A stretch of 42,989 nt of DNA, taken from the NCBI GenBank assembly GCA_018302335.1, contig JAGVZT010000066.1, positions 1 through 42,989 on the forward strand. Direction: 5' to 3'. The notes under the pieces were generated by a model, which was not told the DNA's origin, made no database searches, and saw only the letters and a list, made by a program, of their open reading frames with translations. Numbering within the stretch: the first letter of the stretch is position 1; each line of letters begins with the position of its first letter. Position numbers and translations under genes: made by a program. This DNA comes from Candidatus Woesearchaeota archaeon (lineage in GTDB: Archaea; Nanobdellota; Nanobdellia; Woesearchaeales; JAGVZT01). This document shows, one piece after another, positions 6,611 to 14,597 of the stretch.

Positions 6611-7731
6611 AACTCGCATCGAGGATGGACCACATCCATTCCTCGGGCATACGCAGGGTCTTCGACCTCGCAGCAAAGCTCAAGGACCCCGCGAACCTGA
6701 GCATCGGCCAGCCGGATTTCCCGCCGCCGAAGCAGGTGCTTGACGCCGCTGCCGACGCCATCCGCGGAGGGTTCAGCGCATACACCCAGACCCAGGGCAT
6801 CCTGGAGCTTCGCCAGGCCGTCGCGAGAAAGCTCAAAGAGCGCAACGGCATCGCCGCGGACCCGGAGAATGTCCTCATCACCTCAGGAGTCATGGGGGGC
6901 ATCACCCTCGCGTTCACCGCGCTCATCGACCCGGGCGACGAGTTCATGATGACGGACCCGTTCTTCCTCGCGTACCCCCATCTCGTCAGGCTCATGGAGG
7001 GAGTCCCCGTGGAAGTGGATACCTACCCGAGCTTCCTGCCGGACATCGGCCGGCTGAAGAAGGCCCTGACGGAGCGGACCAAAGCGCTTGTGCTCAACTC
7101 TCCCGCGAACCCAACAGGAGCGGTTTATCCGCGCAGTCTCGTGAAGAAGCTCGCCGCGTTCGCATCGAGCAATGACCTTCTCGTCATATCGGACGAGATC
7201 TACGAGCGGTTCCTCTACGAGGGAGAGCACGTGAGCATCGGCTCCCTCCATGAGAAGACCCTGACGCTCAACGGATTCTCCAAGAGCCATGCGGTGCCCG
7301 GCTGGCGCGTCGGGTACGCCACAGGCCCCGAGGAGCTCATCGCGGCGATGAAGAAGCTGCAGCAGTACACCTTCGTGTGCGCCCCGAGCTTCGCGCAGAA
7401 GGCGCTCGCGTCGACCATGGACGCCGATATCTGGGAGCATGTGAAGCACTACCGCGAGAAGCGCGACAGGCTGTGCAGGGAGCTGAAGGGCTTCCGCTTC
7501 ACCAAGCCCGAGGGGGCGTTCTACCTCTTCCCCGAGGCCCCGGGAGGCGACGCGAGCGCCTTCGTCGAGCGGGCGATACAGAGAGGAGTGCTCGTCATCC
7601 CCGGAAATGTCTTCTCCCATCGGGACACGCACTTCCGCATCTCCTTCGCGGCGCCCGACCGGGAGATTGAGCGGGGCATCGCCGTGCTCAGGGAACTGGC
7701 GCAAGCAAGAGCTGAGCCTGCAGCACGTTGA
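6607..7731 (+). CDS. PLP-dependent aminotransferase, class I/II (aspartate-type)
   Basis: Fold-type I aminotransferase of 374 residues, with the family's normal length. Landmarks: SIGQPDFPPP near residue 32, SGVMGGI near 93, NSPANPTG (Asn168) contacting PLP, SDEIYERF (Asp196), the Schiff-base lysine in NGFSKSHAVPGWR (Lys226), and a C-terminal HFRISFAAP with the carboxylate-binding arginine. It is most like the aspartate/aromatic aminotransferases of archaea; substrate specificity cannot be read from sequence alone. The ATG overlaps the preceding stop by 4 bp. Its 3' end overlaps the convergent PhoU-like gene by 44 bp. Confidence 0.93.
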   Translation: MKLASRMDHIHSSGIRRVFDLAAKLKDPANLSIGQPDFPPPKQVLDAAADAIRGGFSAYTQTQGILELRQAVARKLKERNGIAADPENVLITSGVMGGITLAFTALIDPGDEFMMTDPFFLAYPHLVRLMEGVPVEVDTYPSFLPDIGRLKKALTERTKALVLNSPANPTGAVYPRSLVKKLAAFASSNDLLVISDEIYERFLYEGEHVSIGSLHEKTLTLNGFSKSHAVPGWRVGYATGPEELIAAMKKLQQYTFVCAPSFAQKALASTMDADIWEHVKHYREKRDRLCRELKGFRFTKPEGAFYLFPEAPGGDASAFVERAIQRGVLVIPGNVFSHRDTHFRISFAAPDREIERGIAVLRELAQARAEPAAR

Positions 7732-8542
7732 CGCAAAGCTCTGCAATCTTCCTCACGTGATAGTCTTTCGACAGCTGCCGGATGCGGTCCCTGGCTCTCG
7801 TGACCTCGCCGGCCTCTTTCCCGTCGTACGTGAAGAGAAGCTTCTCGCACTGCCTGGCCATCGAGAGCACAGGCTTCAGATGCTCCGGCCGCGCTGTCCC
7901 GGAGAGCACCTCGCCCCAGAGGTGGACGAACTCATCACCGAGCATCTCCAGAAGGTGGACCAGGTGGCCGAACTGCGCGCCATCAGGCTTTCGGGAAAGC
8001 TGCCGGAGGGTGAAGTACGCCAGACGGTTGATGCCCGCATCCTGCTCCTCCGGGACCTCCGGAGAGGTGAGCGGCTTCCTGCCGCCTGCGCGGACCGCGG
8101 CGTCCGCCGCACATCTTTCCCCGAGATCCAGCACGAGGCGGTACATCCTCCGGAGGAGCTGCAGGCAGTCGGTATCAGCGTCCGCGGTGAGCTGCTTCGC
8201 GACACAGCGCTCTGCTTCCTGCTCCACCACCGCGAATCCGATGAGATTATCCACGATGCCCTGCACAAGCTCCAGCTGGGCCTCACCGTGAGTGATGCGG
8301 AGCTCATCAGCGCCGCGGATGTACCTGGCGATGATGGTTCCCCGGGCGACTCCGGACGCGAGGGACGACACGTCGATGGACGATGCGCGAGCTCCTCCGG
8401 CCGAAAGGCGGATGGACAGCTCCCGGGAGCCAGGGATGAGCTCGACTTCCCTGCCCGCAGAGAGCCCCTCGCGCTCCACCCATTCCTTCGGCAGCGACAC
8501 GGTGAGCGTTCCTCCTCCCTGGCGAATGAGCCTGCGGCGCAT
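7688..8542 (-). CDS. AbrB-PhoU phosphate-type regulator
   Basis: A 284-residue protein with an N-terminal SpoVT/AbrB DNA-binding swapped-hairpin domain (RQGGGTLTVSLPKEWVEREGL, about residues 7-50), followed by helical PhoU-like repeats (about 90-280). This archaeal architecture is usually annotated as a phosphate uptake regulator. No phosphate transporter is nearby, so the regulated process is unknown. ATG 8542 is 29 bp from the centre of a TATA box at 8566-8576. The gene diverges from the operon starting at 8632, and its 3' end overlaps the aminotransferase by 44 bp. Confidence 0.85.
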   Translation of the reverse strand: MRRRLIRQGGGTLTVSLPKEWVEREGLSAGREVELIPGSRELSIRLSAGGARASSIDVSSLASGVARGTIIARYIRGADELRITHGEAQLELVQGIVDNLIGFAVVEQEAERCVAKQLTADADTDCLQLLRRMYRLVLDLGERCAADAAVRAGGRKPLTSPEVPEEQDAGINRLAYFTLRQLSRKPDGAQFGHLVHLLEMLGDEFVHLWGEVLSGTARPEHLKPVLSMARQCEKLLFTYDGKEAGEVTRARDRIRQLSKDYHVRKIAELCVNVLQAQLLLAPVP

Positions 8543-8565
8543 GCCGCGAGGAAGCGTCCTGGGTT

Positions 8566-8614
8566 CTTAAATATATCCTAGAATATAGTCTATAGCCAAA
8601 TGAATATATTTATG
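8566..8614. promoter_or_regulatory. Divergent promoters for the PhoU-like gene and the 8632 operon
   Basis: Two separate TATA boxes in an AT-rich island: ATATATTTAAG (8566-8576, minus) for the PhoU-like gene and AATATATTTATG (8603-8614, plus) for the 8632 gene, centred 29 and 24 bp from their start codons. Between them lies CTAGAATATAGTCTATAG, an imperfect palindrome that could be an operator. Confidence 0.65.
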
Positions 8615-8631
8615 CCAGTCACTCTCCCATC

Positions 8632-8934
8632 ATGGCAAAGGACGAGAATCTGGAAAAGCGACTGGAGAAGCTGCTGGACGCCCCGGGCACGAGGGTGGTG
8701 CTCCGGCAGGACTGGCTGGAGAGCGAGCGCGGCTGGGGGATACGCCCGGACGGCTATTCCCTGCACGTGAACGAGGAGGACCGCGACCGTTTCGTCGAGG
8801 AGTACTGGGCGAGGATGCCCGACGAGGTACCGGAATCCTATTCCCGGCCTGACGGGAGCGCGTACCCCCACGAGGTGGACCTGCGGACGTATGCCGAGGT
8901 GACGAGGAGCGATTGCGGCGTCCGGAGGGGGTGA
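8632..8934 (+). CDS. Small charged protein of unknown function
   Basis: A 100-residue protein rich in Asp, Glu and Arg, not recognised. A possible helix (ENLEKRLEKLLD) is followed by tryptophan- and tyrosine-containing segments (QDWLESERGWGIRPDGYSLH). No signal peptide or membrane segment is seen. It is the first gene of a three-gene operon with its own TATA box (8603-8614), and its stop shares bases with the next start (TGATG). The context with a small alarmone hydrolase is the only functional hint. Confidence 0.75.
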   Translation: MAKDENLEKRLEKLLDAPGTRVVLRQDWLESERGWGIRPDGYSLHVNEEDRDRFVEEYWARMPDEVPESYSRPDGSAYPHEVDLRTYAEVTRSDCGVRRG

Positions 8935-9284
8935 TGGTGGAAGAGGTCTTCTACTACAACCTCTGGAAGGGAGTGGACCTGCCGGAGATACGCCGGTGCT
9001 TCCGGCCGATGACCCAAAAAGAAGAGGGAGCGCTGGAAGTTGGCGATGCGGTCTGGCTCGACCGGGAGCCTTACCACCTCTGCGGCAAGGTCTACGGCTT
9101 CTCCAGGGTCACGCTGATATCTACGGAATCCCGTTACGGCGACTGCACCTGGTATGCGCATGACGAGGGGGGCGGCTTCCTCGTCCGGCCAGGAGAAAGG
9201 CATGGCTCCCTCTATGTGCTCAGGAATCATGGCCGGCTGGAGGAACTTGTCCAGAAGCACGGGGAGCTCGTCACCGGGATATGA
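8934..9284 (+). CDS. Protein of unknown function in alarmone-hydrolase operon
   Basis: A 116-residue protein, not recognised. The start is ATG 8934, overlapping the preceding stop as TGATG with a GGAGGGGG tract just before it. An upstream in-frame TTG at 8913 is less likely. The sequence has a beta-rich look: GDAVWLDREPYHLCGKVYGFSRVTLIST, then CTWYAHDEGGGFLV and GSLYVLRNHGRLEELV. It overlaps the next ATG by 4 bp. The tight coupling suggests all three operon products act together. Confidence 0.75.
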   Translation: MVEEVFYYNLWKGVDLPEIRRCFRPMTQKEEGALEVGDAVWLDREPYHLCGKVYGFSRVTLISTESRYGDCTWYAHDEGGGFLVRPGERHGSLYVLRNHGRLEELVQKHGELVTGI

Positions 9285-9832
9285 GCGAAACGCATATAAT
9301 CGGCGCTGTAAGACCACCATGGACCGTGGACGACCTTCTCATCAGGGCAGAGATATACGCGGGAGAGAAGCACGCCGGCCAGCTTCGGAAAGACGGCGTC
9401 ACGCCCTACATCTCTCACCCAGCCGCGATTGTCGCCTCGCTGCGCCTCTGCGGGATGCAGGAGCCGGAGGTGCTCGCCGCGGCCTGGCTCCATGACGTCG
9501 TTGAGGACACGGACGCGACGCTCGACGATATCTTCCGGGAGTTCGGTCCGGCAGTCGGCTCTCTCGTGGGCGTGCTCACCAAGTGGACCACAAGGGAGGC
9601 GTACTACGCTGCTATCCTTTCCGCGGAGCCCAGGGCGAAGCTCGTCAAGATGGTGGACTTAGAGCACAATTGTCGCACCCTACGATATCTGAGCGAGAAA
9701 GGCGCGCAGCGCAAGCTGAGCGAGGTCCGCGAGGTCTATGTGTCCCTTGAGGCCGAGCTCGAACCCCTGTATTCCTGCGGCTGGCTCTTCGACGAGATGC
9801 GGGCGCACATCCGTCGATTTGAGCAGGCGTAG
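9281..9832 (+). CDS. Small alarmone hydrolase (SpoT/MESH1-like HD domain)
   Basis: A 183-residue stand-alone HD hydrolase of the RelA/SpoT hydrolase family, lacking synthetase, TGS and ACT domains. Motifs: His31 in EKHAGQLRKDG, then TPYISHPAAI (His46), then WLHDVVEDTDAT with the metal-binding HD (71-72) and the ED pair (75-76) specific for alarmone hydrolases, and KMVDLEHNCRTL matching the family's K.aDr..N block. It probably cleaves (p)ppGpp or a related pyrophosphorylated nucleotide; NADPH is an alternative known for MESH1. No synthetase is in the window. It is the last gene of an operon, 6 bp before repeat copy B. Confidence 0.88.
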   Translation: MSETHIIGAVRPPWTVDDLLIRAEIYAGEKHAGQLRKDGVTPYISHPAAIVASLRLCGMQEPEVLAAAWLHDVVEDTDATLDDIFREFGPAVGSLVGVLTKWTTREAYYAAILSAEPRAKLVKMVDLEHNCRTLRYLSEKGAQRKLSEVREVYVSLEAELEPLYSCGWLFDEMRAHIRRFEQA

Positions 9833-9838
9833 TAAAAG

Positions 9839-9902
9839 CGGCCGCATTGCCGCATAAGTTCCGCGTTGTCTCGCAGGCAGGATATTCTCCGCACTGCGGC
9901 CG
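9839..9902 (-). repeat. Dispersed palindromic repeat, copy B
   Basis: A 64-bp copy in reverse orientation. It has about 56 of 64 positions identical to copy A, with the first 36 perfectly matched. Its outer stem is almost perfect: CGGCCGCAGTGC against GCAATGCGGCCG. It lies between the alarmone hydrolase stop and the tldD promoter. Confidence 0.93.
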
Positions 9903-9938
9903 ATTTCCCCCCAGACCTTTCCGCATCCCCGGGCGAAC

Positions 9939-9948
9939 ATTTAAATAG
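9939..9948 (+). promoter_or_regulatory. TATA box of tldD
   Basis: ATTTAAATAG centred 26 bp upstream of the tldD ATG at 9970. Confidence 0.65.
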
Positions 9949-9969
9949 GCTCTTTCCTTCGATTTTTGC

Positions 9970-11385
9970 ATGCAAGGCGCCGAGCTAGCGGACTATGCGG
10001 TGAAAGTCGCGGAGGAGCACGGCGCCAGCTATTGCGAGGCGCGCTTCGAGCGCACCGCGGCGAACACGTTCCTCCTCAAGAACGGCACTCCCGAACTGTC
10101 AGGCTTCGAGCAGCGGAGCGGCATCGGGATACGCCTCCTCATCGGCGGAAGTCTCGGATTCGTCTCGACCAACCAGTTCTCCCGGGAGAAGATACGCAGG
10201 ATGATCTCCCGGATTGCCCACTCCCTTTCCATGCGGTCCGCGCTCCATGAGAAGGTTGCCCTCTCCAATGAAAAGCCGTTCCGGGGCAAGGATGTGGTGA
10301 AGCAGCGCATCGACATGCGCGACCTCTCCGCAGAGGAGAAGCTCGCATTCCTCACCGAAGCGGAGAAGGCCCTGCTCGCGTCAGGAGTCAACTGCACCGG
10401 ACGTTTTCTCACGCTGTCCGATAGCATCAGCGAGGAGCATCTCGTGACATCGGAAGGGACCAGCATCAGGTCCTCCATCCCGCGCGTCGAGTTCAACTAC
10501 TACCTGACGGTGTCCGCAAACGGGAAGTCCATGCAGCGCTACTGGATGTACGGGAACTCCGGCGGGTATGAGTTCGTGAAGCGGTGGGATGTTCCTTCCC
10601 TCATGCAGCGCGAGGCCAGGACCCTGCACACCATGCTCACCAAAGGAAAAAAGTTCCCGAAGGGTATCACCAGCCTGGTGGCAGGCCCACAGGTCACGGG
10701 CATCATGGTCCACGAGAGCGGCGGCCATCCCTATGAGGCGGACCGCATCTTCGGCAGGGAAGCGGCCCAGGCCGGAGAATCCTTCATCTCGCCGGAGCGC
10801 GTGGGCGAGCGCATCGGGAGCGAGGCGGTCACCATCGTGGACGACCCGACGCTGAAGAACAGCTTCGGGTATTACCGGTTCGACAACGAGGGGGTCCGCG
10901 CGCGCAGGAAGGTGCTCCTCGAGAAGGGGAGAATCCATGAATTCTTGCACAACAGGCAGACCGCGGCCCTGATGGGACTGCGAAGCAACGGCTCCTCGCG
11001 CTCGGTGGACTTCGACAAGGAGAGCATCGTGCGCATGAGCAACACCTTCATGCTTCCCGGAAAATACTCCGAGGAAGAGCTCATCGAGGGCATCCGAGAG
11101 GGGGTGCTGATGCGCAACTTCATGGAGTGGAACATCGACGACCAGCGCATGAACCAGAGGTATGTCGGGGCTGAATGCTACCGCATCCATCGGGGCGAGG
11201 TCGCGGAGCCCCTGCTCTCGCCCACCCTTGAGATAACCACTCCTGCGCTCTACTCCTCCATCGACGCCTGCGGGAAAAACCTGGAGATGCACGCGGGGAG
11301 CTGCGGGAAGGGCGAGCCCATGCAGGGCATCAGCGTGTGGCTGGGCGGCCCGTCCATCCGCCTGCGCAAGGTGAGGGTCACATGA
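9970..11385 (+). CDS. tldD: TldD metalloprotease subunit
   Basis: A 471-residue member of the TldD/PmbA family, which forms a TldD-TldE heterodimer that cleaves unfolded peptides. The zinc-binding motif H-E-x3-H is present in MVHESGGHPYEADRIFGREA, near residue 250, followed by family blocks such as GSEAVTIVDDPT, FGYYRFDNEGV and LHNRQTAALMG, and a terminal CGKGEPMQGISVWLGGPSI. The catalytic subunit is therefore intact. It is transcribed from a TATA box at 9939-9948 and overlaps tldE by 4 bp. Cytosolic; substrates in archaea are unknown. Confidence 0.95.
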   Translation: MQGAELADYAVKVAEEHGASYCEARFERTAANTFLLKNGTPELSGFEQRSGIGIRLLIGGSLGFVSTNQFSREKIRRMISRIAHSLSMRSALHEKVALSNEKPFRGKDVVKQRIDMRDLSAEEKLAFLTEAEKALLASGVNCTGRFLTLSDSISEEHLVTSEGTSIRSSIPRVEFNYYLTVSANGKSMQRYWMYGNSGGYEFVKRWDVPSLMQREARTLHTMLTKGKKFPKGITSLVAGPQVTGIMVHESGGHPYEADRIFGREAAQAGESFISPERVGERIGSEAVTIVDDPTLKNSFGYYRFDNEGVRARRKVLLEKGRIHEFLHNRQTAALMGLRSNGSSRSVDFDKESIVRMSNTFMLPGKYSEEELIEGIREGVLMRNFMEWNIDDQRMNQRYVGAECYRIHRGEVAEPLLSPTLEITTPALYSSIDACGKNLEMHAGSCGKGEPMQGISVWLGGPSIRLRKVRVT

Positions 11386-12722
11386 CGAGCAGGCTCGACC
11401 TCATGCGGAGGGAGCTGGCGAAGCGTGGCGCGGAAGACGTTGTGCTCCACCTGCTGCGCGAGGAGAGCCAGCAGGTCAAGTTCTCGAACGGAGAGGTCAG
11501 CGCGACAAAAAACTGGGACCTCTCGGCCATGCTCGTCTTCGCAGCCTTCCGGAAGCACATAGTCATGACCTCGGTGCGCAATCTCTCCCTTACCTCGCTG
11601 AAGCAGACTGCGCTGCGGCTCTCGCAGTTCGCCCGCTCCCTCGCGCCCAACAAGGATTACATGGGAATCGCCGAGGGCCCGTTCACCTACAAGCCCGTGC
11701 GTCACGGCTTCGATGCGCGTATCGCGGACCGGGATTCTGCGGAGGACCATTCCCTGGAGCTTGTGGAGCGCGTCATCACCCGCGCCGCCGGCCACGGGGT
11801 CCAGCGGGTCGCGGGCGTGTATGAGCACGGGGTAAGCACGGTCCAGATGGTCACCTCGGGTGGAGTGCAGGCGGCCGAGCGCTCGACGCAGGCGTATCTT
11901 TCGGTCCGCGCCCTGAGGAGCAAGACCGCCTCCGGCCACATGGTGAGCTGCTCCCGCATCCTGGACAGGCTTGACGTCACGGGAAGCGTGGACCGTGCGG
12001 TGGACATCGCGAAGCTCGCCGACCGGCCGAGGTCCAGCGTGAAGCCGGGAAGGTATCCGGTGGTGTTCGAGAGCCTCCCGTTCGCGAACCTGCTCAACGC
12101 GGTCGCATCCTCAGCTTCGGTGTTCTACGTCGAGTCCGGGCTGAGCTGCCTCACCGGAAAGCTCGGAGACACGGTCGCGTCGCCAAAGGTCACGCTGTAC
12201 GACGATGGCTCCCTACCGAACGGCTACGACTCCTCCTCATTCGACGAAGAGGGCGTTCCGCGCCGCAGAGTCACGCTTATCCGGAAAGGCGTGCTGCGGA
12301 GCATGCTGCACAACACCTCCACCGCTCGCCGCTACAAGACCAAGAGCACCGGCAGCGCCGGGCTTGTGGTGCCCAATCCCACCAACGTGGTGCTCGCGAA
12401 AGGCAACAAGAGCCTGGAGCAGCTCTTCTCCCATGTGCGGAACGGCATCTACGTCACGAACGTGTGGTACACGCGCTTCAACAACTACGCAGCAGGGGAC
12501 TTCTCCACTATCCCCCGCGACGGCATCTTCCTCATCAGGGACGGGGAGCTTGCCGCCCCCCTCAAGGAGCTGCGCATCAGCGACAACCTGCTCGGCATCA
12601 TGCGCTCCGTCTCCGCGGTGGGGAAGGATGCGCGGCAGGTCCGCGGGTGGGAAGTCGAAACGCCCACCGTGACGCCGCCCGCGGCTGTTGACGCGGTGCG
12701 GTTCACGCGCCCGGGGAAGTGA
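11382..12722 (+). CDS. pmbA: TldE/PmbA, non-catalytic partner of TldD
   Basis: A 446-residue paralogue of TldD lacking the H-E-x3-H motif, as expected for TldE. It shares blocks such as VALEDG-like strands, RRRVTLIRKGVLRSMLHNT, VVPNPTNVVLAKG and the terminal DGIFLIRDGELAAPLKELRI. The start is ATG 11382 (MTSRLDLM), overlapping the TldD stop by 4 bp; an upstream in-frame start at 11337 would sit inside tldD and is unlikely. A T-rich stretch (12774-12779) after the stop and partial repeat J (12725-12761) separate it from pan. Confidence 0.93.
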   Translation: MTSRLDLMRRELAKRGAEDVVLHLLREESQQVKFSNGEVSATKNWDLSAMLVFAAFRKHIVMTSVRNLSLTSLKQTALRLSQFARSLAPNKDYMGIAEGPFTYKPVRHGFDARIADRDSAEDHSLELVERVITRAAGHGVQRVAGVYEHGVSTVQMVTSGGVQAAERSTQAYLSVRALRSKTASGHMVSCSRILDRLDVTGSVDRAVDIAKLADRPRSSVKPGRYPVVFESLPFANLLNAVASSASVFYVESGLSCLTGKLGDTVASPKVTLYDDGSLPNGYDSSSFDEEGVPRRRVTLIRKGVLRSMLHNTSTARRYKTKSTGSAGLVVPNPTNVVLAKGNKSLEQLFSHVRNGIYVTNVWYTRFNNYAAGDFSTIPRDGIFLIRDGELAAPLKELRISDNLLGIMRSVSAVGKDARQVRGWEVETPTVTPPAAVDAVRFTRPGK

Positions 12723-12724
12723 GC

Positions 12725-12761
12725 ACGGCACGCAGACCGGATATACTCAGCAATGCAGCCG
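12725..12761 (-). repeat. Dispersed repeat, copy J (partial)
   Basis: Only the first half of the element is recognisable on the minus strand: CGGCTGCATTGCTGAGTATA then TCCGGTCTGC. It sits 2 bp after the pmbA stop. The second half has been lost or has diverged. Confidence 0.6.
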
Positions 12762-12798
12762 AAACTGGGCCGTGTTTTTCGTTCTCGACGGCTCAAAA

Positions 12799-12809
12799 CA
12801 TATAAATAG
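12799..12809 (+). promoter_or_regulatory. TATA box of pan operon
   Basis: CATATAAATAG centred 27 bp upstream of the pan ATG at 12831. Confidence 0.7.
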
Positions 12810-12830
12810 CCGCTCACCCCCCGCTGCGCG

Positions 12831-13985
12831 ATGAAACCTGATGAGGAGACGCAGGAAGCGCGCCCGGATGCCAACTCTGTCCTCTACGGCTACAGTCTCA
12901 ACATCTCCCAGCTCGAGGAGGAGAACAAGGTCCTCAAGCACACGGTCGGCCAGCTGAAGACCCAGCTCGACCAGTTCAAGAAGCCCCCCCTCATCCTCTG
13001 CGAGGTCCGTGATATCATCGGCCGCCGCGCGGTGGTCCGGCTGCCGAACGGCAACCAGTTCCTGGTGGAAATCGCCCCGAGCTGTAAGGTCAACGCAGGA
13101 GACACCGCGCTCGCGGAGCAGAAGAACCTCGTGCTCATCAAGAAAGTCCCCGCGTCGAAGAAGTTCAACGTGGAGCGCTTCGTCATCATGGAGAAGCCGA
13201 AGCTCAGCTGGAAGGAGGTGGGCGGCCTCGAGGAGCAGATACGCGAGATCAAGGAGATCATCGAGCTGCCCATGATGAAACCGCAGCTCTTCCGGAAGGT
13301 GGGAATCCACCCGCCGAAGGGCATCCTCCTGCACGGCGAGCCCGGCACCGGGAAGACCCTGCTCGCCAAGGCGGTCGCTGCGAGCACCAACAGCACCTTC
13401 ATCGAGATAGTCGCATCAGAGCTCGTGCAGAAATTCATCGGCGAGGGGGCGAAGCTCGTCAAGGAGGTCTTCGACCTCGCCCGGGAGAACGCGCCGGCCA
13501 TCGTCTTCATCGACGAGCTGGACGCGCTCGCCGCGCGGAGGATAGAGATAGGCACGAGCGGGGAGCGCGAGGTCCAGCGCACGTTCATGCAGTTCCTCGC
13601 GGAGATTGACGGCTTCAAGCCCCTGGACAATGTCAAGGTCATCGCCTGCACGAACAGGAAGGACATCCTGGACCCGGCAATCGTCCGCCCGGGAAGGCTG
13701 GACAGGCTCATCCATGTCCCGCTCCCGAACGACGCTGGCAGGCGCGAGATATTCAAGATTCACAGCAAGGACATGACGCTCCGCCATGTGAACGTCGAGG
13801 AAATCGTCTCGCGTACCGAGGGATTCTCGGGGGCAGAGATCAAGGCGGTCTGCACCGAGGCAGGCTACTTCGCCATCCGCGAGAACCGGACCACGGTGAA
13901 GAATGCCGATTTCCTCAGCGCCGTGGTAAAGGTCCGCCACCAGGAAGAGCTGGAAGGCGACGAGTACCTCCGCATGTTCGGGTGA
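12831..13985 (+). CDS. pan: Proteasome-activating nucleotidase (PAN)
   Basis: AAA+ unfoldase that feeds proteins into the 20S proteasome, 384 residues. An N-terminal coiled coil (about 22-50) leads to an OB domain (about 52-118), then the ATPase: Walker A GEPGTGKT (169-176), the pore loop KFIGEG (201-206), and Walker B IVFIDELDAL (224-233), followed by an arginine-finger region RPGRLDR. The extreme C-terminus is MFG rather than the usual hydrophobic-Tyr-X tail that docks into the proteasome, so Phe replaces Tyr. It starts the transcript for three downstream genes, the next beginning 3 bp after its stop. Confidence 0.95.
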   Translation: MKPDEETQEARPDANSVLYGYSLNISQLEEENKVLKHTVGQLKTQLDQFKKPPLILCEVRDIIGRRAVVRLPNGNQFLVEIAPSCKVNAGDTALAEQKNLVLIKKVPASKKFNVERFVIMEKPKLSWKEVGGLEEQIREIKEIIELPMMKPQLFRKVGIHPPKGILLHGEPGTGKTLLAKAVAASTNSTFIEIVASELVQKFIGEGAKLVKEVFDLARENAPAIVFIDELDALAARRIEIGTSGEREVQRTFMQFLAEIDGFKPLDNVKVIACTNRKDILDPAIVRPGRLDRLIHVPLPNDAGRREIFKIHSKDMTLRHVNVEEIVSRTEGFSGAEIKAVCTEAGYFAIRENRTTVKNADFLSAVVKVRHQEELEGDEYLRMFG

Positions 13986-13988
13986 GCC

Positions 13989-14597
13989 ATGCCTCCGCGC
14001 AAGGGTCTCTCGACAAAAGCCATCGTGACCTCGGGCATCATCCTCATCATGGTCATGAGTTCCCTTGGCTTCATCCTCCAGAACGCAGGCGGCGGGGCGC
14101 AGCGTTTCGGCAAGTACAAGTTCTCCCCCAGCGGAAGCGGGACCTGGACCGTGAAGGCCCAGGGCCAGCAGTTCGAGGTGTTCTTCCTGCCCACGCAACT
14201 CGCCGACATCGGCCTGGAAGATGGGATGACGCAGAAACTCCGCGCTCCGGTGCTTGTCGCCTCCATCGACCCGCCGCCGCTGAACCTCACCAGGCTGGAT
14301 AACGCCATCGGACTGGTTTCCTACCAGTACGTCAACGAGTTGCCTAAGCTGGGCACCGAGGTGGTGCTTGCGCTCGGGTCCGCTCCCGGAGAGGACGCGC
14401 TGCCCAGCCTGCGCGCCATGCCTGTCATCAGCTGCGGTAACGCCACGCCCGAGGTACCCGTCATCTATGTGAGAAAGGGTGACAGCACCGGCTTCCATCT
14501 GGAGGGAGACTGCATCGTGATGGAAGCTGCGTCGGAACAGGACATCTACCGCCTCTACGACCGGATGCTGCTCTCGCTCCTCGGAGTGATGCCATGA
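13989..14597 (+). CDS. Membrane-anchored protein of unknown function, paralogue 1
   Basis: A 202-residue protein with one N-terminal membrane segment (about residues 9-31, AIVTSGIILIMVMSSLGFIL) and an extracytoplasmic domain. It ends in a block shared with the next protein: EGDCIVMEAASEQDIYRLYD then a leucine-rich LLSLLGVM. Two cysteines in the outer domain (Cys in ISCGNAT and in GDCIV) could pair. I have the impression that similar terminal blocks recur in DPANN proteins, but I cannot name a family. It sits 3 bp behind pan and overlaps the next start by 4 bp. Confidence 0.78.
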   Translation: MPPRKGLSTKAIVTSGIILIMVMSSLGFILQNAGGGAQRFGKYKFSPSGSGTWTVKAQGQQFEVFFLPTQLADIGLEDGMTQKLRAPVLVASIDPPPLNLTRLDNAIGLVSYQYVNELPKLGTEVVLALGSAPGEDALPSLRAMPVISCGNATPEVPVIYVRKGDSTGFHLEGDCIVMEAASEQDIYRLYDRMLLSLLGVMP

